A DNA stretch of 50,135 nt from an uncultured bacterium (GTDB lineage Bacteria > Bacillota_I > Bacilli_A > RFN20 > CAG-826), in contig CASGAD010000021.1 of NCBI GenBank assembly GCA_949299335.1, forward strand, positions 1 to 50,135, read 5' to 3'. Positions within the stretch are counted from its first letter, which is position 1. Each line of letters starts with the position of its first letter. Positions 1 to 6,971 of this stretch are shown here, one piece after another. The notes beneath the pieces are model-generated. The model worked only from the letters and a program-made list of their open reading frames with translations, had not been told where the DNA came from and made no database searches. Made by a program: the position numbers and the translations under genes.

Positions 1-437
1 AGTGGATAAAACTCATTTTTCATTTTTAAATTAACAATAATATCTGCATATTTCTTAAAATTAACAGTATTCATTTGTAATACTTCTTCTTTTAATTGCT
101 CAATTGCTTTTAAAGAATCTTGAAGATTTTTGATTTTACTTCGAATATCGTTAGCCTGCTCGCTAAGAGCATTTGCCACATCTTTTGGTGTTTCTAATTT
201 AATCAGTCTTTCTTTTATATCATCTAAAGTGAAACCCAAAGATTTTAAAGATAAAATTTGATGAAGCGTAATTAAATCTTTGCTTGAATAAAGTCTTCGA
301 CCACCTTCACTTTGTTTAGATGGTGAAAGCAAACCCTCTCTATCGTAATATTGTAGAGTGCGAACAGTAACTCCCATTTTCTTTGCTACTTCTCCAATTG
401 TCATAAAGTTATTAGGAATAGCTCTATATTTACTCAT
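1..437 (-). CDS. MerR-family transcriptional regulator, 3' end cut by the window
   Basis: The minus-strand frame starts at ATG 437-435, behind a clear GGAGG Shine-Dalgarno, and runs off the left edge after about 145 codons, so the C-terminus is missing. Residues about 12-80 form a MerR winged helix: TIGEVAKKMGVTVRTLQYYD is the recognition-helix region, followed by the wing GGRRLY. Residues about 82-130 are a charged helix expected to make the antiparallel dimer coiled coil. MerR proteins twist long-spacer promoters and often control their own gene, which fits the promoter just upstream. The effector cannot be told because the ligand-binding part lies beyond the window. A TipA- or BmrR-like drug sensor is possible but unproven. 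Confidence 0.9.
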   Translation of the reverse strand, partial: MSKYRAIPNNFMTIGEVAKKMGVTVRTLQYYDREGLLSPSKQSEGGRRLYSSKDLITLHQILSLKSLGFTLDDIKERLIKLETPKDVANALSEQANDIRSKIKNLQDSLKAIEQLKEEVLQMNTVNFKKYADIIVNLKMKNEFYP

Positions 438-458
438 GATTATTACCTCCTTATTCGT

Positions 459-489
459 ATTTAAAACCATTACGCTACGTCACAATCAA
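459..489 (-). promoter_or_regulatory. MerR-type long-spacer promoter of the merR gene
   Basis: Read on the minus strand, TTGATT (489-484) and TTAAAT (464-459) are separated by 19 bp, longer than the usual 17. The spacer holds an imperfect dyad, ACGTAGCGT. Overlong spacers with a central dyad are the hallmark of promoters that MerR proteins activate by DNA distortion, so autoregulation is likely. The box assignment is by eye. Confidence 0.45.
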
Positions 490-497
490 GCCTTATT

Positions 498-854
498 TTA
501 ATCTATTTTTAAAATTTATTTACTTTTATTATGAAATGAGATTTTAAAACTGTTTAAAAAGAAAATTCATATATAGTCATTTATATTAAAGTGTTAATAG
601 CTATCAATGTTTACACTAGAACTATAGAATCATTATTACCTTATTCAGTTAAAATGAGTAATAAATTTTCCAACAAATTATAAGGGCTGAAATAGACCAA
701 ATGTTGACCTTTTACGAACTTTTTTGAAATGCTTTCACTAGAGATGACATTAAAATGCGTCAATTTGCAAAATATTTATATTTATACTAAAGCTAAAATT
801 CTGTAGGTTCGACCGAATTTATAATTGTGTTAGTCAAGGATAACCATTGCCCAA
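498..854. other. Intergenic stretch with no recognised feature
   Basis: This AT-rich stretch lies between the merR promoter and the terminator after tRNA-Trp. I see no reading frame with a ribosome binding site, no RNA gene and no clear repeat. It may be the eroded remains of a gene, but nothing in it can be recognised. Confidence 0.5.
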
Positions 855-879
855 ATAAAAACAGCACTACTAAGTGCTG
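855..879 (-). terminator. Intrinsic terminator after tRNA-Trp
   Basis: On the minus strand a 7-bp stem, CAGCACT/AGTGCTG with a 4-nt loop, is followed by a T-rich run. It lies 12 nt past the CCA end of tRNA-Trp. Confidence 0.85.
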
Positions 880-890
880 ATATGTTAGAT

Positions 891-964
891 TGGCGGGGGT
901 AAAAAGAATCGAACTCTTATCAACGGTTTTGGAGACCGCTGCTCTACCATTAAACTATACCCCC
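891..964 (-). tRNA. tRNA-Trp (anticodon CCA)
   Basis: The minus strand folds as a cloverleaf. The acceptor stem is GGGGGTA/TACCCCC, the anticodon stem GCGGT/ACCGT carries the loop CTCCAAA (anticodon CCA at 932-930), and the T-loop is TTCGATT. An encoded CCA follows the discriminator G. The CCA anticodon reads only UGG; no UCA-anticodon tRNA is seen, which agrees with UGA acting as stop in this window. Confidence 0.96.
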
Positions 965-968
965 GTAT

Positions 969-1000
969 ATCTTAAGGCTACAAAGTCGTAGCCTTAAGAT
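969..1000. repeat. 13-bp inverted repeat touching the yqeY stop codon
   Basis: ATCTTAAGGCTAC and GTAGCCTTAAGAT are perfect complements around a 6-nt loop. The right arm reaches the TAA of yqeY. There is no T-run on its downstream (left) side; tRNA-Trp begins only 4 nt later. It may mark a processing point or a weak terminator between yqeY and the tRNA rather than a standard intrinsic terminator. Confidence 0.6.
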
Positions 1001-1421
1001 TATAAACTTTTTAATATCTTGTTGACAAGACCCATGTCACATTTTCCAGCATAATTTTGCTTAAAATATTTCATGACGCTAGGTATTGATTTGTCTTCTA
1101 AAGATAAAATAATTGTCTTAATTTCATCTTCACTCATCATTTTAGGAAGATAAGAAGAGATACAAGCAATTTGTTCTTCAACATCTTTAATAGAATCTAC
1201 TCTATTAGCTCTTTCGTAACTTGCTTTTTCTTCTTCTAATTCTTTAAGAGTCTTATTAATAATTTGGATTAAATCAACATCAGTTAATTCTTTTCCATTA
1301 GCTTTAGCTTCATAACCTAAAACCATATATTTATTAATAATTACACTTAAAAAGCTCTCTTATTTGCTTCTTTATTTTTGAGTGCAAGCATATTTTCTTT
1401 TTTAAGTTGATCAATAAGCAT
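1000..1421 (-). pseudogene. yqeY: GatB/YqeY domain protein gene, split by a one-base frameshift
   Basis: The YqeY family are about 148-residue helical proteins resembling the tRNA-binding tail of GatB; their role is not settled. The natural start is ATG 1421-1419, behind AAAGGAG. The first 24 codons (MLIDQLKKENMLALKNKEAN...) match the YqeY N-terminus and then hit TAA at 1349-1347. The rest (ELTDVDL..., ...SYLPKMMSEDEI...) continues in the -1 frame from about 1350 to the stop at 1000. Joining the frames at the run of five A (T on the coding strand) at 1349-1353 gives a continuous protein of about 140 residues, the expected length. An indel error in the homopolymer, a true mutation or slippage could explain it. 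The downstream ATG at 1326 would make only the C-terminal two thirds and has no clear ribosome binding site. Confidence 0.85.
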
Positions 1422-1443
1422 ATTTACACTCCTTTAATACTTA

Positions 1444-1677
1444 TTAGTTTTTAATAAATTTACCTTTATTTTTACCTTTTGAGGCATGGACAAGTAATGT
1501 ACCATCTTGGTTTTTAACTAAAGTTTCACAATAAGTGAGAGCTTCCTCTTTAGTAGCAAAAGTTTTAATAACTTTAGCTCCTTCTTTTAAAATTACTTCC
1601 CATCTACCATCAACTTTCTTTAAATGATAAACTTTTTTCTTTGCAACTGGCTTATCTACCTTTTTAACTTCTGCCAT
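1444..1677 (-). CDS. DUF2188 domain protein
   Basis: This is a 77-residue protein, preceded by GGGGAGG. After a Lys-rich N-terminus (residues 1-16) comes one DUF2188 unit: YHLKKVDGRWEVILKEGAKV, then a FATKEEALTYCETLVK helix and the closing LLVHASKGKNKGKF. The family consists of small basic proteins of unknown function, sometimes as tandem repeats; here there is one copy. It stands between the YebC-family gene and yqeY on the same strand with short gaps, so the three may share a transcript. No catalytic residues are evident, and a nucleic-acid-binding role suggested by its basic charge is only a guess. Confidence 0.8.
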   Translation of the reverse strand: MAEVKKVDKPVAKKKVYHLKKVDGRWEVILKEGAKVIKTFATKEEALTYCETLVKNQDGTLLVHASKGKNKGKFIKN

Positions 1678-1706
1678 AATACTTATCCTCCCCTTAGACT
1701 TATTTA

Positions 1707-2411
1707 TTAAAGCGAAACGTTATGATGTACAGCTTGAACGTCTTCACAATCATCTAAAAGGTCTAATAATTCCTTGAACTTAGTTAAGTCTTCACCTTCT
1801 AATGTAATTTCATCATTAGCCTTCATTGTGACTTCAGCAGCTTCAAAATCTGTGATTCCATTTTCTCCTAAAACTTCCTTAGCTTTAGCAAATGATGCTG
1901 GTTCAACAATAACTTCAGCTACTCCATCTTCAACTGTTATTTCTTTTACATCAACGTCGCCAAATACCAATATTTCTTCAAGATTTGCTTCATCGCCTGT
2001 ATATTTGAAATCAAGAATTCCTACTTGTTCAAAATTGTAACTGACATCACCTAAGTGACCACCTTTACGTGTGATAATTGTTCTAACATTAACTAATGCT
2101 CTATTTGAGTTATCACTTAATGTATCAACAATTAAATAGCTTCCAGCAGGTCCATAAGCTTCATATCTACCTTCAATGTAGTTTGTTGCATCTCCGCCTT
2201 GGGCCTTTTTGATAGCTCTATCAATAACGTCTTTTGGACATTGCTTTCTATATTTATCAATTGCAGCTCTTAAAGCAAGATTTGAATTAGGATCTGGGAC
2301 ACCTCTTTTTGCGGCCATATAAATTTCTTTTGAGGCACGCATATAAATTGCACTTTTCTTTGCAGCAGTAGCAGCCATTGAGGCAGCTCTAACTTCGAAA
2401 TGTCTACCCAT
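1707..2411 (-). CDS. yebC: YebC/PmpR family protein (YeeN-like subgroup)
   Basis: This is a 234-residue, full-length YebC-family protein. The N-terminal domain opens MGRHFEVRAASMAATAAKKS, with helices carrying the family pattern SNLALRAAIDKYRK and CPKDVIDRAIKKAQGG (about 45-75). Two ferredoxin-like domains follow, with EAYGPAGSYLIVDTLSDNSN and TRKGGHLGDVSYNFEQ. The family was long annotated as transcription regulators; more recent work ties members to relief of ribosome stalling, so the transcriptional label should be read loosely. AAAGGAGA precedes the ATG. It lies downstream of truA after a short gap holding a palindrome. Confidence 0.93.
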   Translation of the reverse strand: MGRHFEVRAASMAATAAKKSAIYMRASKEIYMAAKRGVPDPNSNLALRAAIDKYRKQCPKDVIDRAIKKAQGGDATNYIEGRYEAYGPAGSYLIVDTLSDNSNRALVNVRTIITRKGGHLGDVSYNFEQVGILDFKYTGDEANLEEILVFGDVDVKEITVEDGVAEVIVEPASFAKAKEVLGENGITDFEAAEVTMKANDEITLEGEDLTKFKELLDLLDDCEDVQAVHHNVSL

Positions 2412-2440
2412 AATTAAAAAATCTCCTTTGATAATTTATT

Positions 2441-2459
2441 TTACTACTATAAGTAGTAA
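2441..2459. repeat. Palindrome upstream of the yebC-family gene
   Basis: TTACTACT and AGTAGTAA flank a 3-nt centre. It lies 30 bp before the start codon at 2411 and could be an operator, or a short hairpin in the leader. It has no T-run of terminator quality. Confidence 0.45.
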
Positions 2460-2481
2460 TTATTCAACTTCTAAGAAGGTT

Positions 2482-2499
2482 AAAAAGCAATAAAATTGC
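2482..2499 (-). terminator. Weak intrinsic terminator after truA
   Basis: On the minus strand GCAAT-TTT-ATTGC is followed by TTTTT. The stem is only 5 bp, so it may be leaky. It sits 8 bp past the truA stop. Confidence 0.4.
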
Positions 2500-2506
2500 G
2501 TTAAAA

Positions 2507-3238
2507 TTAATAAATTACTTCTTTTAAATAAAGTCCTTTAGCAGGAGCTTGAAAAGAAACAATATTTCTTATTGAAGAATTTAAGTGAGAAATAATAAAT
2601 TCTTCATCAATTTTTCCTTTAGCAAATTCAATTAATGTACCAACAATTTTACGAATCTCATACTTCATAAAGCCATCCCCTTTAAAGTACATTATCAATC
2701 GATTTGCTTTCATTTCATAACTTATGTCAAATATTTCACGAATAAAATTATCATCATCTTCTTCCTTCGAAGTAAAATTTTGAAAATTCATCTTGCCTAT
2801 AAAAAATTTAGTAGCATAGATAATTTTACTAATATCAATCCCTTTTAAATTTAACTCATAATTTCTTAATATTGGTGAATAATCGCCAAAATTAATAAAG
2901 TAAACATAAACCTTTCCTTTGGCCGAAAATCTAGCGTGAAAAGACTCGTCAACTTCATTAATACTTCTAATATAGATTGCTTTATCAATTAACTTATTCA
3001 TTGAAATAAGAAACTTATTAAGATCTTCAATTTGATTTTCACTATCAAAATGAGCAACTTGATTAATAGCGTGTACTCCTTTATCAGTTCTTCCACTCGC
3101 AAAGATTTTTATATTTGTATTTAAAATAATATTTAAAACTCTCTCTATCTCTGATTGAACAGTAAAAGTGTTTGGTTGCTTGGCATACCCAAAAAAAGGA
3201 GAACCATCATAAGAAAAAATTATTTTATATCTATGCAT
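2507..3238 (-). CDS. truA: tRNA pseudouridine synthase A
   Basis: TruA isomerises uridines 38-40 in the anticodon arm of many tRNAs. The 243-residue protein has the usual length. The signature FASGRTDKGVHA lies at about 46-57 with the catalytic Asp at residue 52, preceded by the opening strand YKIIFSYDGSPFFGYAKQ, and the second domain carries FIGKMNFQNFTS and GDGFMKYEIRKIVGTLIE. ATG overlaps the ecfT stop (TAATG) behind GAGG, so it is translationally coupled. It is the last gene of the comEB-ecfA1-ecfA2-ecfT-truA operon; linkage of ecfT to truA is common in Bacillota. Confidence 0.97.
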   Translation of the reverse strand: MHRYKIIFSYDGSPFFGYAKQPNTFTVQSEIERVLNIILNTNIKIFASGRTDKGVHAINQVAHFDSENQIEDLNKFLISMNKLIDKAIYIRSINEVDESFHARFSAKGKVYVYFINFGDYSPILRNYELNLKGIDISKIIYATKFFIGKMNFQNFTSKEEDDDNFIREIFDISYEMKANRLIMYFKGDGFMKYEIRKIVGTLIEFAKGKIDEEFIISHLNSSIRNIVSFQAPAKGLYLKEVIY

Positions 3239-4125
3239 TAAAAAGCCTCTACATTAAACCAAAGATATAAAAAATTATCGTATCCTGCAACGTTTTGTGT
3301 AAAATAACACATTGTTCCAAACGCTCCAATTACTAAAATAATAAACAAAATTGATACATAATCATTAGTGCCAAGTTTTAATACTCTATATGAAGATCTC
3401 TTGCTATATGGCTCGTATCCTCTAGCATTCATTGCTAAAGAAAGCTCATCACTTCTAGAAAAGCAACTACTTAATAAAGGCACGATTAATGTTGTAACGC
3501 TTCTTACCTTTTTAGTAATAAATCCTTTTTCATAATCAACACCTCTACTTTTTTGAGCCTTCATAATTTTATTTGCTTCATCAAGTAAAGTAGGTATAAA
3601 TCTTAAAGCTAAAGAAAGTGTCATTGAAATTATTTGAGTTGGAAACTTAATTATTCTTAACGGGGTTAAATACCATTCTAAAGCGTAAGTCATTTCCATT
3701 GGCGAAGTTGTTGAAGTCAAAATTAAAGTTAAAGCAATCATCATTATAAGTCTAAAAAAGACATGTAAAGATTGGAATAATCCTTCATAATAAATCGTAT
3801 AACCATTAGGAAAACTTACGATTGGATGGTAAGAACTTGTATCTCCTGCTTGAGGAACAAAGACAAAAATAATTAGTAAAAATATCATCATAAACCATAA
3901 ACTTTTTAAGTTAGATAAAAATGATATAAAAGAACATTTACTAATTGCCATTAATACTAAAATAACGACAAATAAAATTCCTAGAATGATAAATCTATTT
4001 GCATAATTTCCATATGGCAAAAAGCACACGACCATTAATCCGATTAAAGCAAACATTTTAACTCGAGGATCAAGTCGATGGATGATGGTATTATAAGGGG
4101 TGAGTTTACCAAATACATTCTTCAT
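3238..4125 (-). CDS. ecfT: ECF transporter transmembrane protein EcfT
   Basis: EcfT is the membrane scaffold that couples the two EcfA ATPases to exchangeable vitamin- or metal-binding S components. About 295 residues, with hydrophobic segments near 25-40, 45-65, 78-95, 120-142, 165-182 and 258-280. Two cytoplasmic coupling motifs are visible: KSRG at about residue 195 (Ser where Ala is usual) and NARG at about 234. The frame could open at GTG 4134, but ATG 4125 has AGGTGA at good spacing and I prefer it. It starts just after the ecfA2 stop. No S component lies in this operon, as expected for a shared (group II) module. Confidence 0.95.
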   Translation of the reverse strand: MKNVFGKLTPYNTIIHRLDPRVKMFALIGLMVVCFLPYGNYANRFIILGILFVVILVLMAISKCSFISFLSNLKSLWFMMIFLLIIFVFVPQAGDTSSYHPIVSFPNGYTIYYEGLFQSLHVFFRLIMMIALTLILTSTTSPMEMTYALEWYLTPLRIIKFPTQIISMTLSLALRFIPTLLDEANKIMKAQKSRGVDYEKGFITKKVRSVTTLIVPLLSSCFSRSDELSLAMNARGYEPYSKRSSYRVLKLGTNDYVSILFIILVIGAFGTMCYFTQNVAGYDNFLYLWFNVEAF

Positions 4126-4126
4126 A

Positions 4127-5014
4127 TTACTCACCTAGCACTTTAACTAATAAATCAAAATCATATACATTAGTTAAATCTTTTTTATAACCTTTCTTAA
4201 TTAACATCTTTTTAAATTTATATAAAGTTGGAATTTCTAAAGAATAGTTTTCAATATCGTCACTATCAAAAAGTTCTTTTGGTGTTGTAACTTTAACAAG
4301 CCTAGAATCATTTAAAACAATAACTTTTTTAGCATAATTCATAACTACATCCATGTCATGAGTTACTAAAATAATCGTTTTTCCTTTTTCATGAACTTTT
4401 TTAATGACATTCATAATTTCCTTTTTACCATCTGGATCTAATCCAGCTGTTGGCTCATCCAAAACCAAAATATCTGGGTCGGAAGCTAAAATTCCAGCAA
4501 TAGCTACCCTACGTTTTTCTCCTCCACTTAATTCAAAAGGAGATTTGGCAAAATAAGATTCATCAATACCTACAGAATTTAAAGCCTCTATAGATACTTT
4601 TTTAGCTTCTTCTTCACTTAAATTAAAATTTCTAGGGCCAAACATTACATCCTTTAAAACTGTTTCAGAAAATAATTGGTATTCTGGAAATTGAAAAACT
4701 AATCCAACTTTTTTGCGAAGAAGAAAAAGCTTTTTATTTAACTTTTGTTCTTCTTCTGAGAGTTCTTTTATTTTAGCTTTTAATAATTTTTTATCGCTAG
4801 TTATATAAAAATAATCCACCTTAGTATACCCACTTGTTGGCTTAATTAAAGCATTAAAAGTTTGAACTAAAGTTGATTTACCACTACCAGTTTTTCCAAC
4901 TAAAGCAACAAATTCACCCTGAGAAATCTCTAAAGATACATCCTTTAAAGCATCATAATGGTTAGGATCTTTTTTGTCATATATAAAACTTATGTTATTA
5001 CAAGTTATTTGCAT
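4127..5014 (-). CDS. ecfA2: ECF transporter ATPase EcfA2
   Basis: One of the two ATPases energising ECF vitamin uptake. 295 residues. Walker A GKTGSGKST is at 40-48, Q-loop VFQFPEYQLF at about 106-115, signature LSGGEKRR at 162-169, Walker B ILVLDEPTAGLD at 182-193, and switch His in VTHD near 219. A Lys/Glu-rich insert of about 35 residues (65-100) lies between the first strands and the Q-loop, longer than in typical EcfA2. The start overlaps the end of ecfA1 by 10 nt, indicating coupled translation and a matched heterodimer. Confidence 0.95.
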   Translation of the reverse strand: MQITCNNISFIYDKKDPNHYDALKDVSLEISQGEFVALVGKTGSGKSTLVQTFNALIKPTSGYTKVDYFYITSDKKLLKAKIKELSEEEQKLNKKLFLLRKKVGLVFQFPEYQLFSETVLKDVMFGPRNFNLSEEEAKKVSIEALNSVGIDESYFAKSPFELSGGEKRRVAIAGILASDPDILVLDEPTAGLDPDGKKEIMNVIKKVHEKGKTIILVTHDMDVVMNYAKKVIVLNDSRLVKVTTPKELFDSDDIENYSLEIPTLYKFKKMLIKKGYKKDLTNVYDFDLLVKVLGE

Positions 5015-5826
5015 AAAAAATCACTTAACTCCTCCATATTTTTAATTTCATCAGGGATTTGCATACCTTTTTTATTTAAAGAAGACTTTATTTTCATAAT
5101 GAAGGGAATATCTAATCCTATCGATTTTAGTAATTCTTCTTGCTTAAAAATTTCATTAGGTTCACCATCTAAAAAAATGTTACCTTGGTTTAATATAATA
5201 ACTCTATCACTAATATAAGCTTCTTCAATATCATGAGTAATCGAAATAAAGGTTAATTCAGGGTCTTCCTTTTTCATTTCCATAATTAATCTTTTTATAT
5301 CTTCAACTCCCTCAGGATCTAGCATTGAAGTAGCTTCATCAAAAATAATTATTTTTAAACCTAAAGCGAGAATCCCAGCAATAGCTACTCTTTGTTTTTG
5401 GCCTCCACTTAACTCATCAGGAGATTTTTTTAAATACTTACTCATGCCTACTTTTTGAGCAAATTCGTGAACTAATTCAACCATTTTGTCTCTAGAAACA
5501 TTTCTATTTTCTAATCCAAAGGCAATATCATCTTCCACTGTTGAGCCGATAAACTGGTTATCAGGATTTTGGAATACAATACCGATTTTTTTGCGTAATT
5601 TAGATTCGTTTTTTTCAATTACTTCAATGCCATCAATATAAATATGGCCACTATCAGCAGGTAATAAATAACAAAGTAACTTACTTAAAGTTGATTTACC
5701 ACTACCATTATGGCCAATTAAGGCAACATATTCGCCTTTGGCAACACTAAAAGAGATGTCTTTAATAGTTTCAACACCTTTTTCATATGAGAAGTTTAAA
5801 TTTTCGACTCTAATTGCTTCAGACAT
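5005..5826 (-). CDS. ecfA1: ECF transporter ATPase EcfA1
   Basis: Partner ATPase of EcfA2. 273 residues, usual length. Walker A GHNGSGKST is at 38-46, Q-loop FQNPDNQF at 85-92, signature LSGGQKQR at 139-146, Walker B IIIFDEATSMLD at 159-170, and SITHD near 195. FQNPDNQ is the typical EcfA1 form of the Q-loop. ATG overlaps the comEB stop (TAATG), with a weak GAGG some distance upstream, so translation probably relies on coupling. Confidence 0.96.
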   Translation of the reverse strand: MSEAIRVENLNFSYEKGVETIKDISFSVAKGEYVALIGHNGSGKSTLSKLLCYLLPADSGHIYIDGIEVIEKNESKLRKKIGIVFQNPDNQFIGSTVEDDIAFGLENRNVSRDKMVELVHEFAQKVGMSKYLKKSPDELSGGQKQRVAIAGILALGLKIIIFDEATSMLDPEGVEDIKRLIMEMKKEDPELTFISITHDIEEAYISDRVIILNQGNIFLDGEPNEIFKQEELLKSIGLDIPFIMKIKSSLNKKGMQIPDEIKNMEELSDFLCK

Positions 5827-6293
5827 TACTTTAAAACAACCTCGTTAAATCTACCTTGATATTTCTCTACTTTGACTCCTGCAAGTTCAAACATCTTTTT
5901 AGAAGCAAGGGTACTAATTGTATCAGAATATTTATCACTTAAATAAACAATTTTTTTAATCCCTGTTTGGATAATAGCTTTAGCACATTCATTGCAAGGA
6001 AATAAAGTTACGTAAACTGTGCATCCTTTTAATGAACTACCATTTCTTATATTTAAAATTGCATTAAATTCAGCGTGACAAACATATAAATACTTACTGT
6101 TCAATCCTTCTCCCTTTTCCCAAGTAAGTTTATCTTCATCTAGTAATCTAGGCATACCATTATAACCAATTGAGACCACTTTATTATCTTCATCAACAAT
6201 ACAAGCTCCAACTTGCGTTGAAGGATCTTTACTCCTTTTTGCACTTAAAAGTGCAATTCCCATGAAATATTCATCCCAAGTAATTACTGACAT
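5826..6293 (-). CDS. comEB: Deoxycytidylate (dCMP) deaminase family, ComEB-like
   Basis: The enzyme deaminates dCMP to dUMP, feeding thymidylate synthesis. 155 residues, typical for the family. The zinc site is complete: HAE at 73-75 (His73 ligand, Glu75 proton shuttle) and PCNEC at 99-103 (Cys100 and Cys103). STQVGACIVD at 25-34 is the usual opening of the fold. GGAGGG precedes the ATG. It heads the ECF-truA operon; the association with the transporter is probably only transcriptional. Confidence 0.95.
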   Translation of the reverse strand: MSVITWDEYFMGIALLSAKRSKDPSTQVGACIVDEDNKVVSIGYNGMPRLLDEDKLTWEKGEGLNSKYLYVCHAEFNAILNIRNGSSLKGCTVYVTLFPCNECAKAIIQTGIKKIVYLSDKYSDTISTLASKKMFELAGVKVEKYQGRFNEVVLK

Positions 6294-6382
6294 AGTATTC
6301 CCTCCGTTAAACTTTAAAAATAATACTACATTTTAATATAATTCTCATTAATTATTTATGGCCTATGAACATAATATATTTC

Positions 6383-6468
6383 ATTTAATAAGGAAACGCC
6401 AACTGACAAACTAAATGCAGGTTCATAAGCAAATGCGCAGTTTGCCAGTTGGCGATTTAATAAGGAAA
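6383..6468. repeat. 58-bp imperfect hairpin flanked by 14-bp perfect direct repeats
   Basis: ATTTAATAAGGAAA occurs at 6383-6396 and again at 6455-6468. Between them, 6397-6454 begins CGCCAACTGACAAACT and ends AGTTTGCCAGTTGGCG, a 16-bp inverted repeat with one mismatch. The interior repeats AAATGC twice. It is more GC-rich than its surroundings and lies between divergent genes. A small non-autonomous element with a target duplication would look like this, as would a structured RNA or a regulator site. No second copy is visible in the window. Confidence 0.7.
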
Positions 6469-6533
6469 TTATTATTTTTTTAAATTAATGCTAAAAAATA
6501 ATTATCTTTACTGAAATACTTTTTTACTTTTAC

Positions 6534-6539
6534 TATAAT
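6534..6539 (+). promoter_or_regulatory. -10 box of the CBS-domain gene, predicting a leaderless mRNA
   Basis: A perfect TATAAT ends 6 nt before the ATG at 6546, and no Shine-Dalgarno lies between. Transcription would begin at or next to the A of ATG. The -35 is poor. Confidence 0.6.
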
Positions 6540-6545
6540 AAGAAT

Positions 6546-6959
6546 ATGAATGTTTTATTTTTCTTAACACCTAAAAGTCAAATTAAGTATGTTGATAGTT
6601 CGATGTCTATTCGACAAGTTTTAGAAGTCGTTGAACATTATAGGTTTACAACCATTCCATTGTTGAGTAATGATGGGAAGTTTATTGGTACAATCACGGA
6701 AGGAGATTTACTTTTTTATATCAAAGACCACCCATTTAAAAATATTGCTGAATTTAATAACATTAACATTATGCAAGTTAAAAGATATAGAGACTATTTG
6801 CCTATTAATTCAAATCACGATATGGTAGATTTAATCACCACTGCTGTAAACGAAAACTTTGTCCCTGTCCTAGATGATTTGGGTTATTTTATTGGAATTG
6901 TAACAAGAAAATCTATAATTAACTACTTATTTTTAGAAACAAAAAAGCAAGCCATGTAG
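6546..6959 (+). CDS. CBS-domain pair protein
   Basis: 137 residues holding two CBS motifs and nothing else: residues about 15-75 (QVLEVVEHYRFTTIPLLSND, then GTITEGDLLFYI) and about 82-132 (ENFVPVLDDLGYFIGIVTRK). CBS pairs bind adenine nucleotides such as AMP, ATP or c-di-AMP, and stand-alone pairs in Bacillota (CbpB/DarB type) report nucleotide levels to partner proteins. Which ligand this one binds cannot be read from sequence. The gene has its own leaderless-type promoter, is transcribed alone, and stops inside a bidirectional terminator shared with pepT. Confidence 0.9.
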   Translation: MNVLFFLTPKSQIKYVDSSMSIRQVLEVVEHYRFTTIPLLSNDGKFIGTITEGDLLFYIKDHPFKNIAEFNNINIMQVKRYRDYLPINSNHDMVDLITTAVNENFVPVLDDLGYFIGIVTRKSIINYLFLETKKQAM

Positions 6960-6971
6960 GCTTGCTTTTTT
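6941..6971. terminator. Bidirectional terminator between the CBS gene and pepT
   Basis: AAAAAAGCAAGCC and GGCTTGCTTTTTT are perfect complements around a 5-nt loop, with A- and T-runs serving both strands. It contains the CBS stop codon (6957-6959) and reaches the pepT stop. Confidence 0.93.

Noticed and set aside
891-964. UGA read as tryptophan, as in mycoplasmas
   Set aside because: TGA ends the CDS at 16168-16170 and the one finishing at 28573 at exactly the expected places with overlapping starts, and the tRNA-Trp anticodon is CCA.
1326-1421. Two separate small genes instead of one broken yqeY
   Set aside because: Both pieces match consecutive parts of one family, and the downstream piece has no ribosome binding site at its ATG.
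1774-2040. Plus-strand open frame
   Set aside because: It lies entirely inside the YebC-family gene on the other strand, has low-complexity Ser/Thr composition and no start signal.
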